Part shown: piece by piece, positions 1-5,962 of the stretch
Layout: each line of letters opens with the position of its first letter
Numbering within the stretch: the first letter of the stretch is position 1
Origin: Clostridia bacterium
GTDB lineage: Bacteria; Bacillota; Clostridia; Oscillospirales; CAG-272
Length of the DNA stretch: 32,957 bases
Assembly: GCA_017462605.1 (NCBI GenBank)
Contig: JAFTQV010000088.1
Span: 1-32,957, forward strand
Direction: 5' to 3'
The notes under the pieces: generated by a model
What the model was told of the DNA's origin: nothing
The model's database searches: none
What the model saw: the letters and a program-made list of their open reading frames with translations, nothing else
Translations under genes and position numbers: made by a program

Positions 1-1
1 C

Positions 2-226
2 ACGGTAAATAAACGGATTTCTGTACCCACGTGGAATAAGGATGAAGACCCAAGGAGGGGAAGTTTCAAACGCTATAAAATGACGGTGAATAATATAGGA
101 AATGTCTTTTTTAAACCATACTACATTTTAGAGATTGAGCACGGAAGCCAAATTTTCGGCATTTACTTTCCTTGCTATGAACTTGAAATATTTGAACATT
201 TAACAGGTTTGAAGGCTGAGATATAA
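2..226 (+). CDS. C-terminal fragment of an unknown protein
   Basis: An open frame runs in from the left edge and stops at TAA 224-226, leaving about 74 residues. The visible part is mixed basic and aromatic (it includes FKRYKMTV and IFGIYFPCYELEIFEHL) with no motif I recognise. It has no membrane segment. The only in-frame ATG (80-82) has no convincing ribosome site, so the true start probably lies outside the window. It is AT-rich like the following 3 kb and unlike the genes after 3074. The hairpin at 311-340 is its likely terminator. That it is coding is inferred from uninterrupted frame and plausible composition only. Confidence 0.55.
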   Translation, partial: TVNKRISVPTWNKDEDPRRGSFKRYKMTVNNIGNVFFKPYYILEIEHGSQIFGIYFPCYELEIFEHLTGLKAEI

Positions 227-310
227 GGAAATATCGATAACGGCATAAAATCATATAGCGATTTTTAGAACATAATTTATATCATAATTATAGTTATTAG
301 CCAAACATAA

Positions 311-353
311 ACCGCAAGTCTGATACAAAGTGCTTGCGGTTTTTGTATTTTTA
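311..353 (+). terminator. Rho-independent terminator
   Basis: An 8-bp perfect stem (ACCGCAAG at 311-318 with CTTGCGGT at 333-340) is followed by a T-rich tract. It ends the transcript of the truncated gene at the left edge. Confidence 0.8.
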
Positions 354-392
354 CGTTATACTGTATTTGGCACTTGAAAACAGGAGGTCACT

Positions 393-491
393 ATGAAAAA
401 AAGAGAGATACATATTATAGTCGCAATGTTTGCCACCCTTACGTCAATGTTTACTCTTATAGCAATGATGCTTATGAGATTTTTTGGGTAA
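393..491 (+). CDS. 32-aa hydrophobic membrane peptide
   Basis: ATG at 393 is preceded by a near-perfect Shine-Dalgarno AGGAGG at 382-387. The product is 32 residues: a short basic start (MKKREIH) and then one hydrophobic segment running to the stop, so it would be a single-pass membrane peptide with almost no soluble part. The next gene starts 10 nt after its stop with its own AGGAGG, so the two look like a two-cistron unit. The family is not recognised. Possibilities include a membrane-active toxin, a phage-type small protein or a regulator of a membrane complex. The ribosome site and the paired layout are the main support. Confidence 0.55.
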   Translation: MKKREIHIIVAMFATLTSMFTLIAMMLMRFFG

Positions 492-501
492 GGAGGTTAT
501 C

Positions 502-699
502 ATGAATCAAGATAATAGAAAATTTTTCTGGATTATTTGCATTGTAACCGTAATAGGAGCAATTTATTGGTCTGTAATATCCGTACTGCAACAACCCAGA
601 CCGTTGTTTATTGCGTTTTTAGCAATCAATATTGTTTCGCTTGTTGTTAATATAGTTTGTTGGTTTATAGATTCAAAGAAAACAAACACTAAGAATTGA
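502..699 (+). CDS. 65-aa two-pass membrane protein, unknown
   Basis: I choose ATG 502 because AGGAGG lies at 491-496, 5 nt upstream; an in-frame TTG at 484 has no such site. The 65-residue product has two predicted membrane spans (about residues 8-27 and 36-56) and a basic, Asn/Lys-rich tail, typical of small phospholipase_D-nuclease-like or other tiny inner-membrane proteins, but I cannot name the family. It is the second gene of a unit with the 32-aa peptide and ends 35 nt before a terminator hairpin. Confidence 0.6.
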   Translation: MNQDNRKFFWIICIVTVIGAIYWSVISVLQQPRPLFIAFLAINIVSLVVNIVCWFIDSKKTNTKN

Positions 700-733
700 T
701 TTTGTATCAAATTTTGGGTTATTAGCCAAAAAG

Positions 734-770
734 CGGGACACCCATTTAGGGTGTTCCGTTTTTTATTTTT
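734..770 (+). terminator. Rho-independent terminator
   Basis: A 10-bp stem (CGGGACACCC 734-743 with GGGTGTTCCG 749-758, one G-T pair) is followed directly by a run of T with one A. It closes the two-peptide unit. Confidence 0.85.
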
Positions 771-865
771 GCGGAGAAGAAAGATATCGCCGCAAAAACC
801 CTTGATTTTTCAAGACTTTTTTTCTATCCTTTTTTCGCATAGTCACGAGAAAAAGATATTGAACA

Positions 866-882
866 CTTACGGGATTTGAACT
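866..882. repeat. Left arm of a 17-bp inverted repeat bounding the accessory cassette
   Basis: CTTACGGGATTTGAACT here is the exact reverse complement of 2941-2957. In both copies the motif AAAGATATT lies just outside (853-860 region; reverse complement at 2970-2978), at 5 nt on the left and 12 nt on the right. The arms bracket the regulator, the small ORF and the two plus-strand ORFs. The sequence superficially recalls a tRNA T-arm but does not fold as one. Confidence 0.6.
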
Positions 883-890
883 CCCAAATC

Positions 891-928
891 TACAAAATAA
901 AAACGGGATGGCAATTAAAGCCAACCCG
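891..928 (-). terminator. Rho-independent terminator for the regulator unit
   Basis: On the minus strand CGGGTTGGC (920-928) pairs with GCCATCCCG (904-912) with one mismatch around a 7-nt loop, followed by TTTTTATTTT. It lies 14 nt after the stop of the 52-aa ORF. Confidence 0.8.
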
Positions 929-941
929 AATGTTGCAATGT

Positions 942-1100
942 TTAATGATCATTTTTTGTTGCTTTTAGGTTTGCTACTGATTTTTTTGCTGCTTCATTTT
1001 TCTTTTTGTAATATCCTTGAATTGCGTAGTATTGTTTTCTATCTTTATCACTTGCAAATTTCTTCGTTTTTGTCTTTGTAAATAACTTTAATCCAAACAT
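942..1100 (-). CDS. 52-aa Lys-rich protein overlapping the regulator gene
   Basis: The ATG (1098-1100) lies inside the 3' end of the preceding regulator gene, whose stop is at 1088-1090; the 13-nt overlap is in a different frame. A strong GAGGAGG sits about 10 nt upstream, inside the regulator coding sequence, so translational coupling is likely. The product starts MFGLKLFTKTKTKK, is strongly basic (about a quarter Lys), has no hydrophobic stretch and ends just before the terminator at 891-928. A nucleic-acid-binding role is possible but unproven. The Shine-Dalgarno, the overlap and the terminator placement are the evidence for it being a gene. Confidence 0.6.
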   Translation of the reverse strand: MFGLKLFTKTKTKKFASDKDRKQYYAIQGYYKKKNEAAKKSVANLKATKNDH

Positions 1101-1834
1101 TCGTTATACTCCTCCTCGTATATTTTATCGAGATGGTCACTTATCAATTCACACATTTCTTTCGTTATCTTTATTCTATCTTCCAAAACGGATACTTTAT
1201 GTGTCTCGGATAACCTGATTGCTTTGGGGCGAATGCCGCTATCGATTCCAACGATATAGTTGTGATTGTATATTGGTGATAACTCAATGGAAACCGGTAC
1301 AAAAGCAAAAGCATTGTCGTTTGTGTAAAATTTGCAAAGCTTCCCGGTTTGTATCGCCTCACGAACGGATGAAATCATTTTAAAAGAATAGAGATATTCT
1401 CTTTGCCCTAAGGTTTTTGATGCATATTCGGATAAGAGCGTTCGTACGTAATTTGTAAAATCCGTATTGTAAAAAGCAAGACGTTCATCGTGTATTACGA
1501 TAAAATCATTATATTTGTCCTTGCTTATACGAAACGGAACGTTTACTACTCCGTCATCGTGAAATGAAAACGGACACAAATACACATTATGAATACTGCG
1601 AGCGCACATTTTTGCCGCTTCCACATTTCCGTTATTGTATTCCAAGAGCTCACTAAACAAATCTTCTTGATAATCGGATAATGCGGGTATTAAGTTGTTT
1701 AAGAAGCCGCTTACGTTGGGCTGTCCGTTTTTCATAAAGCCGTAATAATAAGCATCACGTTGCAAAATACGAAATATGCCTATCGGCATTTTAAAATTAG
1801 TTGATGAATTAAAGGTTAATCTTGAGTTTTTCAT
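1088..1834 (-). CDS. Probable RHH-WYL-type transcriptional regulator
   Basis: ATG 1832-1834 is chosen because the promoter start point falls on it; an in-frame TTG five codons upstream lies within the -10 box. The product is 248 aa. The first 60 residues (RLTFNSS, then a strand, then helices around NVSGFLNNLIPAL) could be a ribbon-helix-helix fold. The C-terminal third has the layout of a WYL-like ligand-sensing domain: FVPVSIELSPIYN, then YIVGID, then a basic KAIRLSETHKVSVLED segment. WYL regulators commonly control mobile-element and defence genes (established knowledge); I infer that this one controls itself and the divergent pair at 2027-2923. The family call rests on pattern only, and the canonical W-Y-L triad is not intact. 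Confidence 0.5.
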   Translation of the reverse strand: MKNSRLTFNSSTNFKMPIGIFRILQRDAYYYGFMKNGQPNVSGFLNNLIPALSDYQEDLFSELLEYNNGNVEAAKMCARSIHNVYLCPFSFHDDGVVNVPFRISKDKYNDFIVIHDERLAFYNTDFTNYVRTLLSEYASKTLGQREYLYSFKMISSVREAIQTGKLCKFYTNDNAFAFVPVSIELSPIYNHNYIVGIDSGIRPKAIRLSETHKVSVLEDRIKITKEMCELISDHLDKIYEEEYNECLD

Positions 1835-1840
1835 ATTTAT

Positions 1841-1869
1841 ATTATACAAGTTGTAACCAAATTTGTCAA
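1841..1869 (-). promoter_or_regulatory. Consensus sigma-A promoter giving a leaderless mRNA
   Basis: On the minus strand TTGACA (1864-1869), a 17-bp spacer and TATAAT (1841-1846) match consensus 12 of 12. Only 6 nt separate the -10 box from ATG 1834, so the predicted start nucleotide is the A of the start codon or very close to it. Confidence 0.85.
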
Positions 1870-1920
1870 TATTTTATTCGTAAAACCCTTTATATTTATC
1901 AAGTTTTGCAAAAAGTTGTA
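1845..1920. promoter_or_regulatory. Candidate operator: TACAA-N-TTGTA palindrome and a second half-site
   Basis: TACAAGTTGTA (1845-1855) is an 11-bp palindrome lying across the -10 box and spacer of the regulator promoter. AAGTTGTA recurs at 1913-1920, towards the divergent gene. The placement suits autorepression plus control of the divergent unit. It is a short motif in AT-rich DNA, so this is tentative. Confidence 0.35.
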
Positions 1921-1995
1921 TAGTGAATACCAAAAAAACTTTGCTATTTTAATTTTGCCATCTCCGTGTTAAAATTATGTTGCAAGGTGAAAATC

Positions 1996-2024
1996 TTGAC
2001 TTTTATTTTAAAAAGAGGTATAAT
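1996..2024 (+). promoter_or_regulatory. Near-consensus promoter abutting the start codon of the His-rich ORF
   Basis: TTGACT (1996-2001), a 17-bp spacer and TATAAT (2019-2024) form a strong promoter, but ATG 2027 follows after only 2 nt, so initiation would fall inside the coding sequence. A weaker TTATCA-17-TATAGT lies at about 1896-1923 and could supply a full-length mRNA. AGAGG at 2013-2017 would be the ribosome site of such a longer transcript. Confidence 0.5.
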
Positions 2025-2026
2025 TA

Positions 2027-2503
2027 ATGGCAAGAAGCTTGATTGATAAAATCATTTATTCGATTACGAAAAAACCCAATCACTACGTAGAGGTTAAAAA
2101 TCCTCCAAAAACGACGATAGCAAAGCTCGCACGCCCACAAGATGCGCGACAAATTCAATATAATAGGTGGAGCAAACGATACAAAATGTATTCCGGTTCT
2201 TACCTGCCAGAAAATGATAGAAGACTTTTGAAAAAAGGCTGGGAAGATAAAAAGCAGTTACAAAACGGCGGAATGATTATGCAACGCAAAAGTTCGGGGC
2301 AAACGATCAGAAGCGATTGGCACGGTCAGCCACACCATTATCATTGGTTAGATTTTTGGGAAAAACCATTTGCTAACTCAAAACACCGAAAATTCAAAGA
2401 AAGAGAGTTCGGCGGAGAAAGAGTTTATTACAATAAACACGGACAATTAACACATCGAGGCGATCCCGAACACCACATTTATGGAGACAAAAAGGACAAT
2501 TAG
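2027..2503 (+). CDS. 158-aa basic, His/Trp-rich protein; toxin-like candidate
   Basis: ATG 2027 has AGAGG 9 nt upstream. The product is basic and soluble. Residues about 55-75 (GSYLPENDRRLLKKGW) followed by a GQTIRSDWHGQPHHYHW segment and a His-containing end (DPEHHIYG) recall the C-terminal nuclease-like domains of bacterial polymorphic toxins, in which an LP..LLKKGW element precedes Arg/Asp/His-rich strands. There is no signal peptide or delivery domain, so it would be a stand-alone domain. The following gene starts 24 nt downstream and has an immunity-protein look. What is seen: composition, motif order and pairing. What is inferred: toxic activity. It could instead be a phage structural or regulatory protein. 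Confidence 0.45.
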   Translation: MARSLIDKIIYSITKKPNHYVEVKNPPKTTIAKLARPQDARQIQYNRWSKRYKMYSGSYLPENDRRLLKKGWEDKKQLQNGGMIMQRKSSGQTIRSDWHGQPHHYHWLDFWEKPFANSKHRKFKEREFGGERVYYNKHGQLTHRGDPEHHIYGDKKDN

Positions 2504-2527
2504 TATAAATAAGGAGAAATGAGAACC

Positions 2528-2923
2528 ATGACCGCAGAAAAATTATTTTCAGTTTTAATAGGAAGCTATCACGACGGTGCCTTATTAAATGCAAGATATG
2601 TAAACAATAACTTGTATATTTACTGTCATAGAAATCCGCCCGATCCCGACAGAAAAGAGGATCCAAACACTCGATATGTCATTATTCGCTTTGATAACGT
2701 AATCGATTTGAACGTCTATGATTGGAGAGAGACGGAAAAATTTATTCCTTATAGAGAAAGCTTATTTTGTAAGCCGAATGACTTATGGGCAATTTCGGGT
2801 ATAGATTCTCTTACTTGTGTAGACGGTTTGGTTGAATTCGGAGAGTGTCTGCGCTTCCGTTGCGACGGAGTGGAACTTTTAGAGAGTTCAAGCGAAGAGA
2901 TGGATTTTTCAAAATATTTGTAA
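2528..2923 (+). CDS. 131-aa acidic protein; immunity-like candidate
   Basis: I choose ATG 2528 because AAGGAG (2511-2516) is 11 nt upstream; the in-frame ATG at 2519 is only 2 nt from it. The 131-aa product is acidic and soluble, with alternating strands (ARYVNNNLYIYCHR, TRYVIIRFDNVIDLNVYDW) and an acidic tail (ESSSEEMDFSKYL). It directly follows the basic His-rich ORF, the usual order and charge relation of toxin and immunity genes. I do not recognise a named immunity family; the domain may be a small beta-rich fold. The gene ends 17 nt before the right inverted repeat of the cassette. Confidence 0.5.
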   Translation: MTAEKLFSVLIGSYHDGALLNARYVNNNLYIYCHRNPPDPDRKEDPNTRYVIIRFDNVIDLNVYDWRETEKFIPYRESLFCKPNDLWAISGIDSLTCVDGLVEFGECLRFRCDGVELLESSSEEMDFSKYL

Positions 2924-2940
2924 AGAATATCTTCTTTTTA

Positions 2941-2957
2941 AGTTCAAATCCCGTAAG
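2941..2957. repeat. Right arm of the 17-bp inverted repeat
   Basis: AGTTCAAATCCCGTAAG is the exact reverse complement of 866-882. It lies 17 nt after the stop of the immunity-like gene and about 115 nt before the higher-GC chromosome resumes with cysK. Confidence 0.6.
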
Positions 2958-2978
2958 CACTTACTCGAAAATATCTTT

Positions 2979-3020
2979 ATTGTATAACGAAGACTTTGCA
3001 AAAAGGCTTCGTTATACAAT
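2979..3020. repeat. 14-bp perfect inverted repeat (hairpin)
   Basis: ATTGTATAACGAAG (2979-2992) pairs perfectly with CTTCGTTATACAAT (3007-3020) around a 14-nt loop. On the plus strand it is a possible terminator for the immunity-like gene, although its T-tract is weak. Confidence 0.6.
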
Positions 3021-3021
3021 A

Positions 3022-3065
3022 AAAATCCAACGCAACTTCAGCATTAAGCGGGTGCGTTGGATTTT
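3022..3065 (-). terminator. Terminator of cysK (possibly bidirectional)
   Basis: A 13-bp perfect stem (3022-3034 with 3053-3065, AAAATCCAACGCA type) carries its own T-run on the minus-strand exit side. It begins 9 nt after the cysK stop codon. Confidence 0.8.
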
Positions 3066-3073
3066 GCATTTTA

Positions 3074-4000
3074 TTAATCAAAAAGAGGGGTTGAGAAATA
3101 TCTCTCAGCTGTATCCGGAAGGACGGTGACGACCGTTTTACCGCTGCCGAGCTTCTTCGCGAGCTTGATCGCGGCGGCGACGTTGGTGCCGCTGCTGATG
3201 CCGCAGAGTATGCCTTCCTTAGAGGCTAAGGCGCGAGCGGTCGCGAGCGCTTCTTTGTCGGTAATGATACAGACATCGTCTATAATATCTCTATTGAGGA
3301 TCTCGGGGATTATGCCGTCTCCTATACCCATCTGGACGTGAGTGCCGATGAGGCCGCCCGAAAGGATAGCGGCGTTTTCGGGCTCGGCTGCCCAGATCGT
3401 CATATCGGGGTTTCTGCTCTTAAGCACCTCGCCGATGCCCGTGATAGTTCCGCCTGTGCCTATTCCCGAGCAGAAGCCGTGTATAGGGCGGTCCACCGCT
3501 TCAAGTATCTCCCTTGCGGTAGAGCATCTCTGCACCTCGGGGTTTGCGGGATTTTCAAACTGCTGAGGAACGAAAACGCGGCTATCCTCTGCCTTCATAC
3601 GCATAGCCGTTGCAAGGCATTCCTCGATACAGAGACCTATATTTCCGTCATCATGGACGAGAATTACCTCGGCGCCGTAATGGCGGACAAGCTTTCTTCT
3701 CTCCTCGCTGACCGAATCGGGCATTATAATTTTGACCTTATAGCCACGGACTGCGCCGACGAGAGCAAGACCTATACCCTGGTTGCCGCTGGTAGGCTCA
3801 ACTATTATGCTATCAGGGGAAAGAACGCCGCGCCGCTCGGCATCGAGGATCATATTGTAGGCAGTTCTCGTCTTTATAGAGCCGCCAACGTTCAGCCCCT
3901 CAAATTTGACGAGGATCTCGGCGTCGCTTGAAGACGTGAGATGGTGAAGCTTTATCATGGGCGTATTGCCCATAGCGTCAAGAATTGAATCGTAAATCAT
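3074..4000 (-). CDS. cysK: Cysteine synthase (O-acetylserine sulfhydrylase)
   Basis: A 308-aa, PLP-dependent fold-type II enzyme, the usual CysK length, making L-cysteine from O-acetylserine and sulfide in the cytosol. The PLP lysine is K43 in GGSIKTRTA, the substrate-binding loop is TSGNQG (residues 70-75, with Gln where many CysK have Thr), and GIGTGGT forms the phosphate-binding loop. The start at 4000 has AAAGG upstream. It is monocistronic: its own promoter is at 4070-4098 and its terminator at 3022-3065. A short GC-rich hairpin (4019-4036) lies in the leader just before the ribosome site. A cystathionine beta-synthase role is unlikely without regulatory domains. Confidence 0.93.
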   Translation of the reverse strand: MIYDSILDAMGNTPMIKLHHLTSSSDAEILVKFEGLNVGGSIKTRTAYNMILDAERRGVLSPDSIIVEPTSGNQGIGLALVGAVRGYKVKIIMPDSVSEERRKLVRHYGAEVILVHDDGNIGLCIEECLATAMRMKAEDSRVFVPQQFENPANPEVQRCSTAREILEAVDRPIHGFCSGIGTGGTITGIGEVLKSRNPDMTIWAAEPENAAILSGGLIGTHVQMGIGDGIIPEILNRDIIDDVCIITDKEALATARALASKEGILCGISSGTNVAAAIKLAKKLGSGKTVVTVLPDTAERYFSTPLFD

Positions 4001-4069
4001 TTATGTAACCTTTCGGAAAGGCGAAGGCTCGCCTTAAATTAAAACATGTATACACGCATAACGTTTAGT

Positions 4070-4098
4070 ATTTTAGCACAAAACTTTATATATTTCAA
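4070..4098 (-). promoter_or_regulatory. cysK promoter
   Basis: On the minus strand TTGAAA (4093-4098), 17 bp, TAAAAT (4070-4075). This predicts a leader of roughly 60 nt containing a 7-bp hairpin (AAGGCGA/TCGCCTT) at 4019-4036. Confidence 0.65.
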
Positions 4099-4169
4099 GT
4101 GATACCTGCTATTTTATTTTCAGATATTTTCCGAGGCGATCGGCAATTCTTCGTCAAAGCCGAAAGACT

Positions 4170-4213
4170 TAAAGAAAGAAACGATCGGTCACCGATTCAA
4201 TGGCAGCCGATCG
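4170..4213 (-). terminator. Terminator of the glycyl radical enzyme operon
   Basis: On the minus strand CGATCGG (4207-4213) pairs with CCGATCG (4182-4188) and is followed by a T-rich tract. It lies 10 nt after the activase stop. Confidence 0.65.
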
Positions 4214-4222
4214 ATCTTTTTA

Positions 4223-5017
4223 TTATTCCGACTCAAGGCGGCGCTTCTTTACGAAATCCCGAAGTGCTTCGCCCTTACCGATACCGTATTCGTGGTACTC
4301 GAGAAGCTCGTAAGGAAGCCCCTTCTCTTCAAGGAAGCTCTTAATTTTTAAAAGCTCCTCACCGTCATTGAAGCCGGGGATAACGGGTACTCTTACCAGA
4401 ATTCTCTTTCCTGCCGATATGAGCTTTTCAAGATTATTTAAGATAAGGCAATTATCTATTCCCGTCCCTCTCTTATGAAGCTCGGGGTCAAGCGCCTTGA
4501 TATCGAAAAGGAAAAGATCCGCAAATGGCAGAACCTGCTCGAATGAGGAATACGGAACAGAGCCTGCGGTATCTATCGCGGTATGAATACCGCTCTCCTT
4601 ACATTTCTTAAGCACGGCGGCAAGAAAATCGGGGTAAAGCATGCATTCTCCGCCCGAGAATGTCACGCCGCCGCCCGTTGCCATAAAGAAGTCCTTATCT
4701 CGGACTATGACCTCAAATATCTCATCGGCGGAATATTCCTTGCCGTAGAGCTTTATTGCCTCGGCAGGGCAAATATCCGCGCACCTTCCGCAGGATAAGC
4801 ATTCCTTATTCTCTTCTTTTTCGAACAAATGGCGGCAGCTTTGGCAGCCTATACACTTTTCACGGTAAAAAGCCATCTCGGGGTTCGCCTTTTTGCTCTC
4901 GGGATTGTGGCACCAATAGCAGTTGAGATTGCAGCCCTTGAGGAAAACGGCGGTGCGTATTCCCGGTCCGTCTGAGGTCGAGGCTCTTTTTATATCAAAG
5001 ATATAAGGGGTCTTCAT
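4223..5017 (-). CDS. Glycyl radical enzyme activating enzyme (radical SAM)
   Basis: A 264-aa radical-SAM activase that would install the glycyl radical on the enzyme encoded two genes upstream. The SAM-cluster motif is CNLNCYWC (C29, C33, C36), preceded by the activase signature TSDGPGIRT. An inserted ferredoxin-like domain carries CIGCQSC (C55, C58, C61) and CLSCGRCADICP (C73, C76, C79, C83). GGGVTFSGGECMLYP is the usual activase SAM-binding segment. The first ferredoxin motif lacks its trailing Cys-Pro, so one auxiliary cluster may have only three Cys ligands. The start overlaps the stop of the aldo/keto reductase gene by 4 nt (ATGA), implying coupling. Confidence 0.93.
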   Translation of the reverse strand: MKTPYIFDIKRASTSDGPGIRTAVFLKGCNLNCYWCHNPESKKANPEMAFYREKCIGCQSCRHLFEKEENKECLSCGRCADICPAEAIKLYGKEYSADEIFEVIVRDKDFFMATGGGVTFSGGECMLYPDFLAAVLKKCKESGIHTAIDTAGSVPYSSFEQVLPFADLFLFDIKALDPELHKRGTGIDNCLILNNLEKLISAGKRILVRVPVIPGFNDGEELLKIKSFLEEKGLPYELLEYHEYGIGKGEALRDFVKKRRLESE

Positions 5018-5949
5018 TGAACGCTGTTCATCATCTTAAGCTCTTCGTCCGTGAGCTTAAGGTCAAGTCCGCGAAGGTTCTGCTTAAGCTGCTCGCAGGA
5101 TGCCGAGAAGAGCGGGATCACTCTCGGGAAGCCCTCGCAGCGATGGATATTGGTAAGCCATGCGAGAACGAGCGCGCTGGGGTTGACTCCCTTATCGGCA
5201 GCCATAGAGCGAATGAATTCAAGTCTTGCTCCTCCCTCGTATTCATCGGGAAGGCGAGAGGTGTCCTCGTATGCGCCCTTGCAAAGGCATGCGTACGAAA
5301 TAAGAGGCATATTCTTATCGGCAAGGAAGCGGAGCCTTTCCCTGTTCACTACCTCGTTAAAGACGTACTTCGGAGCTACGGAGAACTTAGGGTTAAGGTA
5401 GCTGAGTCTCTGCTGCATTGCGGTGTATGGAGTCCAGCCGCGGTTCTCTGCGATCATATTAGCCTCAGCAAGTCTCCAGGTATCGTAGTTGCTCGAACCG
5501 AGGGTCCTGACCTTGCCCTTCTTGACAAGGCTATCAAATGCTTCCATTGTCTCTTCTATGGGAGTTGTGGGATCGTCCGTGTGAGCATAGTAGAGGTCTA
5601 TGTAATCTGTACCAAGCTTTCTTAAGCTCTCGTCTACCCAATATTCGATCTGCGAGCGCTTAAGTCCCGCGCCCTTGCCGTGGCGGTCGAAGCCGACCTT
5701 AGTGGCAAGCACTATCTTATCGCGGCAGCCTCTGTCTCTGAGCCATTCGCCGAGAAGAGTCTCGCTCTCGTCTCCCGTTCCTGCCCAGTGGGCGTAGTTA
5801 TTTGAGGTATCTATAAAGTTACCGCCCATTTCCACATATGTATCGAGAACGCGGTAGGATTCCTCCTTAGAGGTCGTTGAGCCAAACATCATTGCTCCGA
5901 GAGCTACCTCGGATACGTTAAGTCCATTTGGAAGTAAAACCTTTTTCAT
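5014..5949 (-). CDS. Aldo/keto reductase
   Basis: A 311-aa (beta/alpha)8 NAD(P)H-dependent oxidoreductase, normal length for the family. The catalytic tetrad is visible: D47, Y52 (FIDTSNNY), K84 (ATKVG) and H123 (YYAHTDD). It resembles the monomeric Tas/YajO-like group acting on aldehydes, ketones or sugars; the substrate is unknown. It lies between the glycyl radical enzyme and its activase, 13 nt after the former and overlapping the latter, so it probably acts on the radical enzyme's substrate or product, for example reducing a released aldehyde. The start at 5949 has AGAGGA upstream. Confidence 0.9.
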   Translation of the reverse strand: MKKVLLPNGLNVSEVALGAMMFGSTTSKEESYRVLDTYVEMGGNFIDTSNNYAHWAGTGDESETLLGEWLRDRGCRDKIVLATKVGFDRHGKGAGLKRSQIEYWVDESLRKLGTDYIDLYYAHTDDPTTPIEETMEAFDSLVKKGKVRTLGSSNYDTWRLAEANMIAENRGWTPYTAMQQRLSYLNPKFSVAPKYVFNEVVNRERLRFLADKNMPLISYACLCKGAYEDTSRLPDEYEGGARLEFIRSMAADKGVNPSALVLAWLTNIHRCEGFPRVIPLFSASCEQLKQNLRGLDLKLTDEELKMMNSVQ

Positions 5950-5962
5950 AATATTATCCTCT

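Noticed and set aside
861..890. Possible tRNA 3' end or attachment site (GGATTTGAACTCCC resembles a reversed T-arm).
   Set aside because: The reverse complement does not give the G-TTC-A-x-x-C T-loop with a paired 5-bp stem, and no acceptor, anticodon or D-arm is present nearby. Kept only as an inverted repeat.
4099..4344. A plus-strand frame between cysK and the activase gene.
   Set aside because: It crosses the cysK promoter region and the activase 3' end and terminator, has no ribosome site and no recognisable product.
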